Shown: one piece after another, positions 1 to 9,184 of the stretch
Layout: every line of letters starts with the position of its first letter
Numbering within the stretch: position 1 is the stretch's first letter
Assembly (NCBI GenBank): GCA_002726595.1
Contig: PBTO01000092.1
Location: 1-32,380 of the forward strand
Source of the DNA: Gammaproteobacteria bacterium
GTDB taxonomy: Bacteria; Pseudomonadota; Gammaproteobacteria; Pseudomonadales; Pseudohongiellaceae
DNA: 32,380 bases
Reading direction: 5' to 3'
Translations under genes and position numbers: made by a program
The notes under the pieces: generated by a model
What the model was told of the DNA's origin: nothing
Databases searched by the model: none
What the model saw: only the letters and a program-made list of their open reading frames with translations

Positions 1-19
1 AGCGCGGGACGGGCCAGGG

Positions 20-65
20 GCAGGTTTTTGCTCCTGCAAAACCTGCATACCGTACATCCATGTAC
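20..65. repeat. Two adjacent hairpins at the left edge (REP-like)
   Basis: The first hairpin pairs GCAGGTTTTTGC (20-31) with GCAAAACCTGC (36-46) around a TCCT loop with one bulged T. The second is a perfect palindrome, GTACAT-CC-ATGTAC (52-65). On the minus strand the first loop reads AGGA, like other stem-(G)GGA-stem hairpins in this window. This suggests a dispersed REP-like unit lying downstream of thiI. The rest of 1-277 holds no convincing gene; the 63-aa plus-strand ORF there has no recognisable features. Confidence 0.5.
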
Positions 66-277
66 ATAACGTCCCACCGGAACGAAAAAACAACCCCCTG
101 TTCCAAGCTTGCGTCCAACACGTATGGCACCAACATTAGAAATGGGCGCACTACACACACAAATATTAGTCAAATTTTCCGATTTAACTCGATATATTTT
201 GGGGATATCTCAGGTACTGAGCTATTAAGCGATGTGATACCAAATTCATAGAAGGATGCTTCAAACTCTTGTCCATA

Positions 278-1750
278 TTAGTCAGGCGGAGAAAACACGC
301 CCACATTGTCATGCCCTTCATCACTGAGATTGGCTGCATGTAGCTTGCTCATCATGCCTTTATCACAGTAGAGGAAATAGCGCTTATCACGATCGAGTGA
401 ATCGAAAGTGGTGCGTAATTTATAAAAAGGGATTTGTAATAGCTCGACCCCTTCACCAATCAGTGATTGATCCAGGGGCTTGAGTTCGAGCTCAGATGGA
501 TGACGAATATCGATTAATATGGCGTCATTGCCAAGTTCAGATACCACATCAACCGGGGTGGCATCCTGCATGAGGTCTTCGGCTAGTTTGGTGATCAGCT
601 GATGATTGGCATTTTCTATCGCTTTATCCAGAACTGAAAAATCGAAGTTGCTCTCTTCCCTCTCTATGCGCTCTATTCTCGCTCTTGTGGTTGGTTTAAC
701 CGAAATGACTCCACAATACTCGGGTATATCCTTCGAAAAATCCTCGGTACCTATCGCCCGCGCCTGATCTATGATTTGCTGCTTGTCACTCGTGCTCAAC
801 GGACGCAACACCATGGTGTCGCAGACCGAGTCGATCACGGCCAGGTTCGGCAGCGTTTGACTGGACACTTGCGACACACTCTCGCCTGTCACCAGAGCCT
901 GTATTTGCAGTTCTTGTGCTACCCGTTCTGCAGCCCGCAACATCATGCGCTTTAACACCACTCCCATTTGGGAATTTTTGACTTTGGTGAGTATTTCCTC
1001 CACCACTCCCTGAAAAGGCACGGATATAAACTTTACCCGGTGGGAGCTGTGGTATTTCATCCATAAGAACAACGCGACTTCCTTTACGGCCAACTCATGT
1101 GCCCTGCCGCCCAAATTGAAGAAACAATAATGCGTAAGCAAACCCCTTTTGATGCACAGGTAGCTGGATACGGATGAATCGAAACCGCCGGATATGAGAG
1201 AGAGTACAGAATCCTGACAGCCCAGTGGAAAACCGCCGAGGCCTGGAAACTTATTACTGACCAGAAAGAGTTCCTCGTCGTGAATTTCCAGGTTGACCGT
1301 AACGTCCGGATTCACCAGCTTAACTCCCGCGGCCTCGGTATGCTGGTTAAGACCTCCGCCAACAATTCGCTCCACATCGATTGATTTGAAACCATGCCGC
1401 CCTTTACGCTTGCAGCGCACCGCAAAGGTCTTATCCCTCAGTGCCTCGGTAAAGAAGGTTTTACACAGCTCCAGGATTCCATCCATGTCCGGTAGTGGAA
1501 ACTTTTCTACCTGTAGTATTGAGCTTATGCCTGGCGTATTGATCAGTTTGTTGATTATCAGGACCGCCAGGGCTTTATCATTGCGGGAAAATTCGACTTC
1601 GAGCACGTCCCATTCCCCGGACACGGACACAGAACTATCCAGCTCACCAAGAATTGCGCGAAGATTCTTCCTCAATTGCCGAATGAAGCGCCGCCGAACC
1701 GGGCGAGATTTGATGGTAATTTCTGGAAACAACTTGACTAAAAACAGCAT
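278..1750 (-). CDS. thiI: tRNA 4-thiouridine synthetase / thiazole sulfurtransferase ThiI
   Basis: ThiI adenylates and thiolates U8 of tRNAs and also delivers sulfur for the thiamine thiazole ring; it is cytoplasmic. The protein is 490 aa, close to the 482 aa of the E. coli enzyme, with the same opening pattern (xKLFPEITIKS). In order it has an N-terminal ferredoxin-like/THUMP region, the PP-loop SGGFDS at about residues 187-192, and a C-terminal rhodanese domain from about residue 400. The two cysteines used for sulfur transfer are present: Cys346 (PEYCGV) and the rhodanese Cys462 (YCDKGMMSK). The start matches the family. It is transcribed divergently from the glutamine synthetase, as in Pseudomonas. 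It ends in TAA. The 264-nt ORF just upstream (1760-2023) is not convincing, so thiI appears monocistronic here. Confidence 0.96.
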   Translation of the reverse strand: MLFLVKLFPEITIKSRPVRRRFIRQLRKNLRAILGELDSSVSVSGEWDVLEVEFSRNDKALAVLIINKLINTPGISSILQVEKFPLPDMDGILELCKTFFTEALRDKTFAVRCKRKGRHGFKSIDVERIVGGGLNQHTEAAGVKLVNPDVTVNLEIHDEELFLVSNKFPGLGGFPLGCQDSVLSLISGGFDSSVSSYLCIKRGLLTHYCFFNLGGRAHELAVKEVALFLWMKYHSSHRVKFISVPFQGVVEEILTKVKNSQMGVVLKRMMLRAAERVAQELQIQALVTGESVSQVSSQTLPNLAVIDSVCDTMVLRPLSTSDKQQIIDQARAIGTEDFSKDIPEYCGVISVKPTTRARIERIEREESNFDFSVLDKAIENANHQLITKLAEDLMQDATPVDVVSELGNDAILIDIRHPSELELKPLDQSLIGEGVELLQIPFYKLRTTFDSLDRDKRYFLYCDKGMMSKLHAANLSDEGHDNVGVFSPPD

Positions 1751-2191
1751 GGATAATTCTCAGGAATATGGAGCCGGCCCATTGCTCGCTCTGTAACAGA
1801 TAAGATGGCCTTTATTTTGACGAGTTTTAACTCTGGCCCCAACCGTAGATGGCGAAAAAGCGAGGGATGAAACCATTTTTTGTCTAAAATGGGAAGCAAT
1901 ATCATAAAATCGCCCCATGATAGTGCGGTAAATAGCTATCTGTGCAGTTATGGTGCGTTTCAATTGAGTCTGGGATAGCTGACCCAGTAAACATCGACTC
2001 CTCAGGCCCTCTCCAGATGGCATATATTTTGCTCTTCAAATGTACAGAAAAAATAGAGAAATAAATTGCTCGTGCTATTTAACTGCAGCGGCTTAGGCTG
2101 TTATGATTTTCGCCCTTGGCCAAAATTCGAATATTACAGCAGGTCATGACATCAAGTAGTGAGTTCACTTAGGATAGGAGATAGTTAGAAA
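1751..2191. promoter_or_regulatory. Divergent thiI / glnII intergenic region with a candidate sigma-70 promoter
   Basis: This is a 441-bp gap between divergent genes. A candidate sigma-70 promoter for the glutamine synthetase is TTAACT (2079-2084), 17 nt, TATGAT (2102-2107). A Shine-Dalgarno-like GGAG lies 11 nt before the ATG at 2192. A degenerate NtrC-like site with one good half (TGGTGC, 1951-1956) is visible, but I found no GG-N10-GC sigma-54 promoter. An 87-aa minus-strand ORF covers part of the gap; it has no recognisable domain and looks spurious. Confidence 0.4.
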
Positions 2192-3205
2192 ATGAAATCA
2201 AAATTGGAATACATATGGCTTGACGGCCTTAAGCCCACCCAGAGCTTGCGCAGCAAGACTCTGGTCAGGGATAATTTTGGCGGTACTCTGGAAGAATGCC
2301 CGATGTGGAATTTCGACGGCAGTTCCACGAGTCAAGCTGCAGGTGATGATTCAGATTGCCTGTTAGAACCCGTAGCAATTTACCCGGACCCGGACCGAGC
2401 CAATGCATTCCTGGTAATGACGGAGGTATTGAATGCGGATGGCACCCCCCATGTGTCCAACGCCCGCGCCACCATCGATGATGATGATGTGGATTTTTGG
2501 TTTGGCTTCGAGCAGGAATATTTCCTCTGGGATGTAAAAACCAATCTGCCACCAGGCTTTCCCAGTGGAGGTTATCCCAGTCCCCAAGGTCCCTATTATT
2601 GCTCGGTAGGTGCTGCCAATAACCATGGCCGTGAGGTAATTGAAGATCATCTGGATATTTGCCTGGAAGCGGGTATAAACATCGAAGGTATCAATGCCGA
2701 AGTGGCTGCGGGCCAATGGGAATTTCAAGTATTTTCCAAGGGTGCCAAACAAGCAGGTGATGAAACCTGGATCACGCGCTACCTGTTAGAGCGCACCGCA
2801 GAGCGTTATGGATTGGCCATCAACTACGAACCCAAACCATTGGGCAAGGATCTGGACTGGAACGGTTCAGGGATGCATGCGAATTTCTCTAACGGCGTAA
2901 TGCGGGAATCCGGTGACGAGGAAATCTTCACCAAGATCTGTGAAGCGTTCAGTCAGAATATCGAGCGCCACATCAGTGTCTACGGTGCAGACAATGATCA
3001 ACGCCTGACCGGTCTGCATGAGACTCAGGCTATCGATCAGTTCAGCTATGCTGTCGCGGACCGGGGAGCATCTATCCGCATTCCCGTCGTTACTGTGCAG
3101 GCTGGCTGGAAGGGACGCCTGGAAGACAGACGAACGTCTTCTAACGCAGATCCTTATAAAGTGGCTGCTGTTATTATCAAGAGCACCAAGGAGGCCCTGG
3201 CCTAG
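2192..3205 (+). CDS. glnII: Glutamine synthetase, GSII (eukaryote-like) type
   Basis: The enzyme condenses ammonia with glutamate using ATP in the cytoplasm. At 337 aa it is far shorter than dodecameric GSI (about 470 aa) and matches the GSII class. Class landmarks appear in order: beta-grasp WNFDGSS (39-45), the metal-binding GFEQEYF (about 105-111), GINAEVAAGQWEFQV (about 166-180), NGSGMHANFS (about 224-233), RLTGLHET (271-278), ADRGASIRIP (289-298) and EDRRTSSNADPY (311-322). GSII lacks the adenylylation loop modified by GlnE, so post-translational control should differ from E. coli GlnA. It occupies the site where Pseudomonas has GSI glnA, just before ntrBC. It ends with tandem TAG stops followed by a strong terminator, so it is probably transcribed apart from ntrBC. 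Legionella and Francisella are known to use GSII, so the replacement is not unique. Confidence 0.93.
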   Translation: MKSKLEYIWLDGLKPTQSLRSKTLVRDNFGGTLEECPMWNFDGSSTSQAAGDDSDCLLEPVAIYPDPDRANAFLVMTEVLNADGTPHVSNARATIDDDDVDFWFGFEQEYFLWDVKTNLPPGFPSGGYPSPQGPYYCSVGAANNHGREVIEDHLDICLEAGINIEGINAEVAAGQWEFQVFSKGAKQAGDETWITRYLLERTAERYGLAINYEPKPLGKDLDWNGSGMHANFSNGVMRESGDEEIFTKICEAFSQNIERHISVYGADNDQRLTGLHETQAIDQFSYAVADRGASIRIPVVTVQAGWKGRLEDRRTSSNADPYKVAAVIIKSTKEALA

Positions 3206-3242
3206 TAGTTGTCTAAACAGAGTGTTTGTTGTTTTAAACCTG

Positions 3243-3270
3243 AAAGCCCGGTCTTGTACCGGGCTTTTTA
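3243..3270 (+). terminator. Rho-independent terminator after glnII
   Basis: A perfect 10-bp stem, AAAGCCCGGT / ACCGGGCTTT, with a 5-nt loop (CTTGT) runs into a T-tract. It lies 37 nt after the glnII stop codons and separates glnII from ntrBC. Confidence 0.92.
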
Positions 3271-3364
3271 TTAGCATCTAGAAACTTGACCTGATTGTAA
3301 GAATTCCCTGGAATTCCTATTATTAAGTCACTTTCCCCATAATTCCACGTCAGCACTTGTTTTT

Positions 3365-3381
3365 TGCACCATTATGGTGCA
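3365..3381. promoter_or_regulatory. NtrC-binding palindrome upstream of ntrBC
   Basis: TGCACCATTATGGTGCA is a perfect 17-bp dyad (TGCACCA-N3-TGGTGCA). It has the same form as the strong NtrC (NRI) enhancer sites of enteric glnA. It lies about 100 bp upstream of a sigma-54 promoter (-24/-12 at 3478-3493), and so about 130 bp upstream of the predicted transcript start. This is the right range for enhancer looping. Only one perfect site is seen. Binding by this organism's NtrC is inferred from the match to the consensus. Confidence 0.85.
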
Positions 3382-3477
3382 TAGTCCTGCTGTCCTGTGC
3401 TCTCCTTAATGCCCAATCCTGGCCAATCGCTACTACCTATAGGCCCTGTGGGGCCAATTACTGCTTAATGCCATTCA

Positions 3478-3493
3478 TGGTTTACATATTGCA
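3478..3493 (+). promoter_or_regulatory. Sigma-54 (RpoN) promoter of ntrBC
   Basis: TGGTTTACATATTGCA has the invariant GG-N10-GC spacing and the TTGCA -12 element; the -24 element is TGGTTT rather than TGGCAC. The predicted start of transcription is near 3504, just ahead of ntrB. The upstream NtrC palindrome supports it. Confidence 0.72.
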
Positions 3494-3599
3494 TAGAGAG
3501 CTATACAGAACGCTACCGCAATGACATTAATTGCAAAACTTCCAACCAGGTGAGCGCGCAGAGTCCGCGGTCAGGCTGAAAACTATTAGAAACCTTAAC

Positions 3600-4676
3600 G
3601 TGACCCTGGATAACGTACACAAGCGACTGCTGGATAATTTGAAGACTGGCGTAATGTTGCTGGATAGCAATCTCCATCTTCGTTATATCAATTTGGCGGC
3701 AGAGCACTTGTTGGGAATGAGTGATCGCAAAGCGAATCAGCTATTTGTTGGCGAAGTTTTTATCGAGGCTACACAGGACATTGAGGAAATGCGCGCCGCG
3801 CTGGTCAACGATCATGCCTTCACCAAACACAATGCAGAATTTCAGTTATCAAATAGGAAAACCATTACTGTGGACTATACGATTAATCCTTTCGAGGAAG
3901 GCGGCGAAATCCAGGCTGTGCTGGAATTGAATTCAATTGAGCATTCCAAACGCGTAAGCCGGGAAGAATCGATCAGCTCTGCCCGCGCCACAACCCAGGA
4001 GTTGGTTCGTGGCCTTGCCCATGAAATCAAGAATCCACTTGGCGGTATTCGCGGTGCTGCACAATTGCTGGCACAGGAGTTACCCGATCCAGAACTGGCC
4101 GATTACACCAACGTCATTATTGGAGAGGCCGACAGGCTGCGAAATCTTGTTGACCGGCTGGTGGGTTCACGCAAACCGCTCGCATTGAAAGAGATAAATA
4201 TTCACGAAGTATTGGAGCGAGTCAGGAGTCTCGTTGCAGCCGAAATCAACGACAAGGCGATCGAATTGGAGCTTGATTACGACCCCAGTATTCCCAAAAT
4301 CAAAGCTGACCCAGAGCAACTAATCCAGGCGATGCTGAATTTAGTTCGCAATGCCATGCAGTCACTGGACAGCCCGGACGTGGCGCATGATCTGGGGAAG
4401 ATTCTATTGCGCACTAGAGTATTACGCAACGCTACGGTGAGGTCTGAATTCCATCGACTGGCGGCAAGCATTGAGGTTGTCGATAACGGCCCGGGCATTG
4501 TGCCAAAGCTCATGAATTCTATGTTCTATCCCATGATTAGCGGGCGTGCAGAGGGGACGGGACTGGGACTTTCAATCACGCACGCCATCGTTAGCCACCA
4601 TCAGGGAATGATTGAGTGCGATAGCAAACCGGGGCACACCTGTTTTTCCGTTGTGTTGCCCATTCTCGATTCATAA
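3600..4676 (+). CDS. ntrB: Nitrogen regulation sensor histidine kinase NtrB (GlnL)
   Basis: NtrB phosphorylates or dephosphorylates NtrC according to PII-relayed nitrogen status; it is cytoplasmic, with no membrane segment. An N-terminal PAS-like domain is followed by the phospho-acceptor box LVRGLAHEIKNPLGGIRGA, the N box NLVRNAMQSL, the G1 box DNGPGI and the G2 box GTGLGL. The ORF can start at TTG 3531 (381 aa), but I prefer GTG 3600. That gives VTLDNVHKRLLDNL, which resembles the start of Pseudomonas NtrB, and 358 aa, close to the usual 349-361. Neither start has a good ribosome-binding site, and no in-frame ATG occurs before residue 41 of the long ORF. ntrC follows after 89 bp. The start is uncertain; the identity is not. 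Confidence 0.93.
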   Translation: MTLDNVHKRLLDNLKTGVMLLDSNLHLRYINLAAEHLLGMSDRKANQLFVGEVFIEATQDIEEMRAALVNDHAFTKHNAEFQLSNRKTITVDYTINPFEEGGEIQAVLELNSIEHSKRVSREESISSARATTQELVRGLAHEIKNPLGGIRGAAQLLAQELPDPELADYTNVIIGEADRLRNLVDRLVGSRKPLALKEINIHEVLERVRSLVAAEINDKAIELELDYDPSIPKIKADPEQLIQAMLNLVRNAMQSLDSPDVAHDLGKILLRTRVLRNATVRSEFHRLAASIEVVDNGPGIVPKLMNSMFYPMISGRAEGTGLGLSITHAIVSHHQGMIECDSKPGHTCFSVVLPILDS

Positions 4677-4765
4677 CAAGGAAGCCGCCTTGATCTACGG
4701 CTGCTCTGCAGGCCAGAGACACTGAATAATTGATCAGAGGCTCCCTAAACCAGGAATACTTGAAC

Positions 4766-6193
4766 ATGAGTACACACAATGCAGTCTGGATTCTGGATGA
4801 TGACCGATCCATTCGTTGGGTTTTGGAAAAATCGCTGGGCAAGACAGGGGTAAAGACGGTCAGTTTTGAAAATGGTGATGACCTCTTGCAGCGTCTGGCT
4901 CAGGATACACCCGATGCCATTATCAGTGACATTCGTATGCCAGGTATCAGCGGACTGGATTTGCTTTCAACGATTCAGGAACAACATCCCCAGCTACCAG
5001 TAATCATAATGACTGCCCACTCGGATCTCGATAGTGCAGTGTCCTCCTATAGTCGAGGTGCGTTTGAATACCTGCCCAAGCCTTTCGACATCGAGGAAGC
5101 TGTGGCAGTGACCCAGCGTGCGCTGGAGCATGCGCGGGAAAAGAATGCCTCAGTCACAGCAGATGATGCTGTTAAATCACAGGAAATTATTGGTGAAGCC
5201 CCTGCCATGCAGGAGGTATTCAGAGCCATCGGAAGACTATCCCATTCCAATATATCCGTGCTGATTAACGGGGATTCCGGCACCGGCAAGGAACTGGTAG
5301 CCCACGCACTGCATCGCCATAGCCCGAGAAAGGAAAACCCGTTTATTCCGCTCAACGTGGCGGCTATACCAAAGGAATTAATCGAGTCTGAATTGTTCGG
5401 TCATGAGAAAGGTGCCTTCACCGGAGCCACCCGACAACGGACCGGTCGATTTGAACAGGCCAATGGCGGCACGCTGTTCCTCGATGAAATCGGCGACATG
5501 CCCGCTGAGACCCAGACACGGTTATTGCGCGTGTTATCCGACGGAGAATTCTATCGAGTCGGCGGTCACACTTCAGTAAAAGTTGATGTACGCATTATTG
5601 CGGCAACCCATCAAGACCTGGAAAAGCTGGTTGCTGAACACCTGTTCAGAGAGGATCTGTTCCACAGACTCAATGTCATCCGCATTCACATCCCTCGCCT
5701 GAGTGACCGGCGCGAAGATATTCCGCGGCTTGCCAGCCACTTCTTGCTTATTGCGGCCAAAGAGTTAGCGGTAGAACCCAAAGAACTGCAAGCGGAGACT
5801 GAAGCCTACCTGACCGGACTGGACTGGCCCGGAAACGTCCGCCAACTGGAAAATCTTTGCCGGTGGGTAACGGTTATGGGTTCAAGCCGGGAGGTCCGTC
5901 TGAATGACCTGCCTCCGGAGTTTGCAGAGCAGAAATCGGCAAACAGCAATTTCGACAATTGGGCCCATGCTTTGGAAAGCTGGGCAGACAAGGAGCTCAG
6001 CCTGGGGAATAAGGGTATTCTCAATCAAGCCACGCCGCTGTTTGAGGCAACCATGATTCGCATCGCATTGAAGCACACTGCCGGCCGCCGCCGTGATGCA
6101 GCCAACCTCCTGGGCTGGGGCAGAAATACCTTAACCCGCAAGATCAAGGAACTTGATACCGATGCGAAAGATGATCAGCAGCATGCGGATTGA
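4766..6193 (+). CDS. ntrC: Nitrogen regulation response regulator NtrC (sigma-54 activator)
   Basis: When phosphorylated, NtrC binds enhancer sites and uses ATP hydrolysis to open sigma-54 promoters. The receiver domain has the phosphorylation site Asp55 (IISDIRMPG) and acidic pocket DDD (11-13). The AAA+ domain has Walker A GDSGTGKE (about 169-176), the sigma-54-contacting GAFTGA loop (216-221) and Walker B GGTLFLDE (234-241). A FIS-type helix-turn-helix lies at the C-terminus ([20 protein letters not shown]). I chose ATG 4766 (475 aa) over the ORF start at 4730 because [13 protein letters not shown] fits the family and AGGA lies about 10 nt upstream. It probably binds the palindrome at 3365-3381 and controls its own operon. 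It converges on the mshQ remnant with about 50 bp between them and no evident terminator. Confidence 0.97.
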   Translation: MSTHNAVWILDDDRSIRWVLEKSLGKTGVKTVSFENGDDLLQRLAQDTPDAIISDIRMPGISGLDLLSTIQEQHPQLPVIIMTAHSDLDSAVSSYSRGAFEYLPKPFDIEEAVAVTQRALEHAREKNASVTADDAVKSQEIIGEAPAMQEVFRAIGRLSHSNISVLINGDSGTGKELVAHALHRHSPRKENPFIPLNVAAIPKELIESELFGHEKGAFTGATRQRTGRFEQANGGTLFLDEIGDMPAETQTRLLRVLSDGEFYRVGGHTSVKVDVRIIAATHQDLEKLVAEHLFREDLFHRLNVIRIHIPRLSDRREDIPRLASHFLLIAAKELAVEPKELQAETEAYLTGLDWPGNVRQLENLCRWVTVMGSSREVRLNDLPPEFAEQKSANSNFDNWAHALESWADKELSLGNKGILNQATPLFEATMIRIALKHTAGRRRDAANLLGWGRNTLTRKIKELDTDAKDDQQHAD

Positions 6194-6245
6194 TCGACTC
6201 AGGTGTTTACTTCAAATCAAGAAGCGCAGTAGCCTCGATTTAAAA

Positions 6246-9113
6246 CTAAGGGGTGGGGGCGATATAGAACTCCTGCCAGTTAAGCACGCGGTCATGGGAT
6301 CTAAATGATCCAAATTCCAGCCGGCTTCTTGGATTATCGGTATAAATATTGTCTTCCGTTTCATCTTCCACATCGCCCGGCGTGCGCCAGTCATACTGTA
6401 GAAAATCCAGAGAAGTCGGCAGGTTTGCATCGCCCAAATCAAACTCAACGATGACGCTACCTTCATTGTCCTCACCTGGTGCCGAGGTAAGAAACGGGCG
6501 ATCCGGATCATTGGCATCGTTATTGTCACCATCCTGTAATCTTGTCATCACTCCGTTAAATAAATTTAGTGTCACATCAGCGACTTCGCTCGCCTCTATT
6601 TCTGTATCACCATCCGCCAATGGCGCTTCATAGGATCCTGCAGCCGTCACGTAAGACATGGTTCGATTTGCTGGCAGGGCTTCGGTCACGTTATAGAAAA
6701 TACTGGTGCAATCATCTTCCAGGTTGGTAATAAACTGCGCGCCATCCCAGTATTCCACCCTTAGTGGAATATCTAACGGTTCCGTTTCAGGCCCGAAGGA
6801 ATTCTCCAGCAGCATGCGACCGTACCTGAATTCGTGGCTGTTTATCAGGCGAAGAACATTCGTTCCAGGTTCAGTTACACCATCATCCAGATCCACATCG
6901 AAGGTATCCAGCAGCACATCGTTATCCGCATTGCCACCCACGCTGCCATCATCATTGTCATCGATGGGTCCGAACGCGATTTGTAGCCCAACAAACGGCC
7001 CATCTTCCACACCACTGGCCTGGCGAGAAATATGCATATCACCCATCAGATTGAGAATCCCATTCGTCCAGCCGCCACCAAAATTTGCTGCCATGGTTGA
7101 ATTTACCAACCGAGCTCCAGTCAAGTCATTGTCTGCCGCAGAAACCACATCCTGGATCGCGCGGATATCCAGCTCGGCTAAGCTGGTGAGTTTGGCGAAG
7201 TCACCGATGTAATTCTGGGTATCATTACCCAGAGCATTCTTGGCATTAATCTGAAAGCTGATACCAAAATCTTCACCCAAATAGGTAAACGGCGAAGTTG
7301 CGACACAGGCCATAGACTGATTCACCCTCGGCCCAAAACTTGAATTAGATAACTCAAAATTAAATGGGTAGATTCTCCCAACATTGCCAACCCCGCCATC
7401 AACATTCTGACTGCCCACTTCTTCGAAATATACCTCTGGGGTTATCTGATCCGCGGTTTGCACAAGCTGCGCCCGAAGATCAAATATACCTACTTCATCT
7501 ATTGCGATTGAATGGATACTCACACCACTAACGAAACCATCAAATATTGCACCCTGTACAATCTGGCCAAGCTGTCCTCCCGGTACGCCCGGATTATCAC
7601 CTGCACCCGGGATTCCCGGGTCATCAGTAACTACACTGACGCGTATGGTGTGATCACTTATCCCAGTTTCCTGGCCAAAGTTTGTTGTGACCGCGTTATT
7701 TGACAAATCGGCCTCAAAGTCGGGAATACCGTCATCATTTGAATCATCAGTTGCCTCCCAGGCAATAGCTGATACAGTTGTATCGAAACCAGCGCCTGCA
7801 CGGGCAAAGGCGGGGCCGTTGGCATCGGTGGCAAGTGATGCCGCTCCACCACCTAAACGGTCATCACCAAAATCAACATCGAAAGCGAATGGTCTGACTA
7901 TGAACGTCTCACTGCCATTTTCTACCCTGTCACCTGATCGAACACCGCTGATATCATCATCGAATGGAATATCGAATTGGGCGTGCAGTGAAATTTTTCC
8001 TGCATCAGGATAGGTAAAGTTTAACGTGGCGCCTATATTGTTTCTGCTATTGACTACGGTTGGCTGATTTTCAAAGAAGACGTCTACTGACTGACCCGAT
8101 GCGGCAGGGTTTACTGTGCCTGTATTGAAAACAGGAACCGATTGTGGTGCAGCAAGCACGTCGGTGATTGTCATATTTGCCACAGCGCAGGTTCCGGGGT
8201 CTTCGCAGACACCGGCAAACTGAATTGCGGCGGTGGTCTGGTCCGGTATCAGCGACTCACAGGCTACCGCTGGATTTTCACCACCAATGGCAACACTGCG
8301 AATTAACTGTAGAGTAATATTTCCCGACACCGGTGCTTCTAGTGAGGGCTTGCCCGCAATTTGAATTGGTAGCGTGGTGCTACCTCCTACCTCATCGAAG
8401 AACAGTAAACCCACCTGGTCGAAATCGATATCCGGATCGTGATCCGGCGCTTGCTGTTCAGAAAACTCGCCGCCAATATTAAAATTTACCGCCTCGCCAT
8501 TGACTGCCGGTGAAGTGTAGTTAAATTGCAATTGAACAAGCTCTTCCGTGCCAAAGAAGATGTAACTTCCAAGACCATCCACATTGACAGGTGAAAATTC
8601 AGTATCAATATCGGTAAGTGCGCCGCCACCGGTCAATACGGAAGCCCAGGTCCCTTCGTTCTGACTGGTGCTCAAATTAATTGCTGTGCCATTACCAGGC
8701 GCTGATGGAAAGTGATTCGCATTATGCCCTGTGATCGTAACAGTAGAGGCGACACAAGCTATGCCGGAAGAATTAGTGCTGATATGGTAATGGTGCATTA
8801 AACCAATCCCGCAATCGGTGGTACCCGTTGCCAGTTCAGCGTTATCTATAAAAAATGTACTCGCCAGTGTGTAGCCACTGGATACCCTGAACCTGATCCT
8901 TAAATTACCGGTAAAATCATCCAGAGTTCCACCGGCATTGGTGATATCGAGGGCGACTGCAGTAGGCGATGCGTTGGTATTCTGCAATCCGGTGTATGTA
9001 GTCAGCGTCGTGTAATTAAGCCCGCCGTCATCACTGGCCTCAACGGTAATTTCATCAGTCAGGTTTAAGTCGGCGTAGGTGTAGTCAAAATTCAGAAACG
9101 TAGTTTCTGTCAC
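6246..9113 (-). CDS. mshQ: MshQ-like MSHA biogenesis protein (DUF6701), 5'-truncated remnant
   Basis: MshQ is the large, secreted or surface, beta-rich last gene of MSHA loci; its exact role is unclear. The C-terminal pattern (RSRLEFGSFRSHDRVLNWQEFY) and the internal CGIGLMHHYHISTNSSG-to-cysteine region fit the DUF6701 family. The protein is Asp/Asn/Gly-rich. The tracked start (GTG 9113) is internal: the frame stays open upstream (…GGNGSGKLSLTSNP…) into the mshG fragment at about 9195-9215, where the join lies. No signal peptide or translation start is therefore visible. The gene has lost its 5' end and may not be secreted. It ends in TAG. Whether it is expressed is unknown. Confidence 0.75.
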   Translation of the reverse strand: MTETTFLNFDYTYADLNLTDEITVEASDDGGLNYTTLTTYTGLQNTNASPTAVALDITNAGGTLDDFTGNLRIRFRVSSGYTLASTFFIDNAELATGTTDCGIGLMHHYHISTNSSGIACVASTVTITGHNANHFPSAPGNGTAINLSTSQNEGTWASVLTGGGALTDIDTEFSPVNVDGLGSYIFFGTEELVQLQFNYTSPAVNGEAVNFNIGGEFSEQQAPDHDPDIDFDQVGLLFFDEVGGSTTLPIQIAGKPSLEAPVSGNITLQLIRSVAIGGENPAVACESLIPDQTTAAIQFAGVCEDPGTCAVANMTITDVLAAPQSVPVFNTGTVNPAASGQSVDVFFENQPTVVNSRNNIGATLNFTYPDAGKISLHAQFDIPFDDDISGVRSGDRVENGSETFIVRPFAFDVDFGDDRLGGGAASLATDANGPAFARAGAGFDTTVSAIAWEATDDSNDDGIPDFEADLSNNAVTTNFGQETGISDHTIRVSVVTDDPGIPGAGDNPGVPGGQLGQIVQGAIFDGFVSGVSIHSIAIDEVGIFDLRAQLVQTADQITPEVYFEEVGSQNVDGGVGNVGRIYPFNFELSNSSFGPRVNQSMACVATSPFTYLGEDFGISFQINAKNALGNDTQNYIGDFAKLTSLAELDIRAIQDVVSAADNDLTGARLVNSTMAANFGGGWTNGILNLMGDMHISRQASGVEDGPFVGLQIAFGPIDDNDDGSVGGNADNDVLLDTFDVDLDDGVTEPGTNVLRLINSHEFRYGRMLLENSFGPETEPLDIPLRVEYWDGAQFITNLEDDCTSIFYNVTEALPANRTMSYVTAAGSYEAPLADGDTEIEASEVADVTLNLFNGVMTRLQDGDNNDANDPDRPFLTSAPGEDNEGSVIVEFDLGDANLPTSLDFLQYDWRTPGDVEDETEDNIYTDNPRSRLEFGSFRSHDRVLNWQEFYIAPTP

Positions 9114-9184
9114 CGTATAAAAACTTAAGTTTGCCTCTCGTGCCAGGCTTGGCTCAAAACTTCCATCCGTGTTGGGGTTCGATG

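Noticed and set aside
60-251. 63-aa plus-strand ORF at the left edge
   Set aside because: It begins inside a palindromic repeat and has no recognisable features.
1760-2023. 87-aa minus-strand ORF between thiI and glnII
   Set aside because: No recognisable domain, ribosome-binding site or family-like composition; it occupies a divergent promoter region and is probably chance.
6212-6532. 106-aa and other ORFs antisense to or out of frame with mshQ, mshE, mshL and others
   Set aside because: They are shadows of longer genes with clear family motifs in the true frame.
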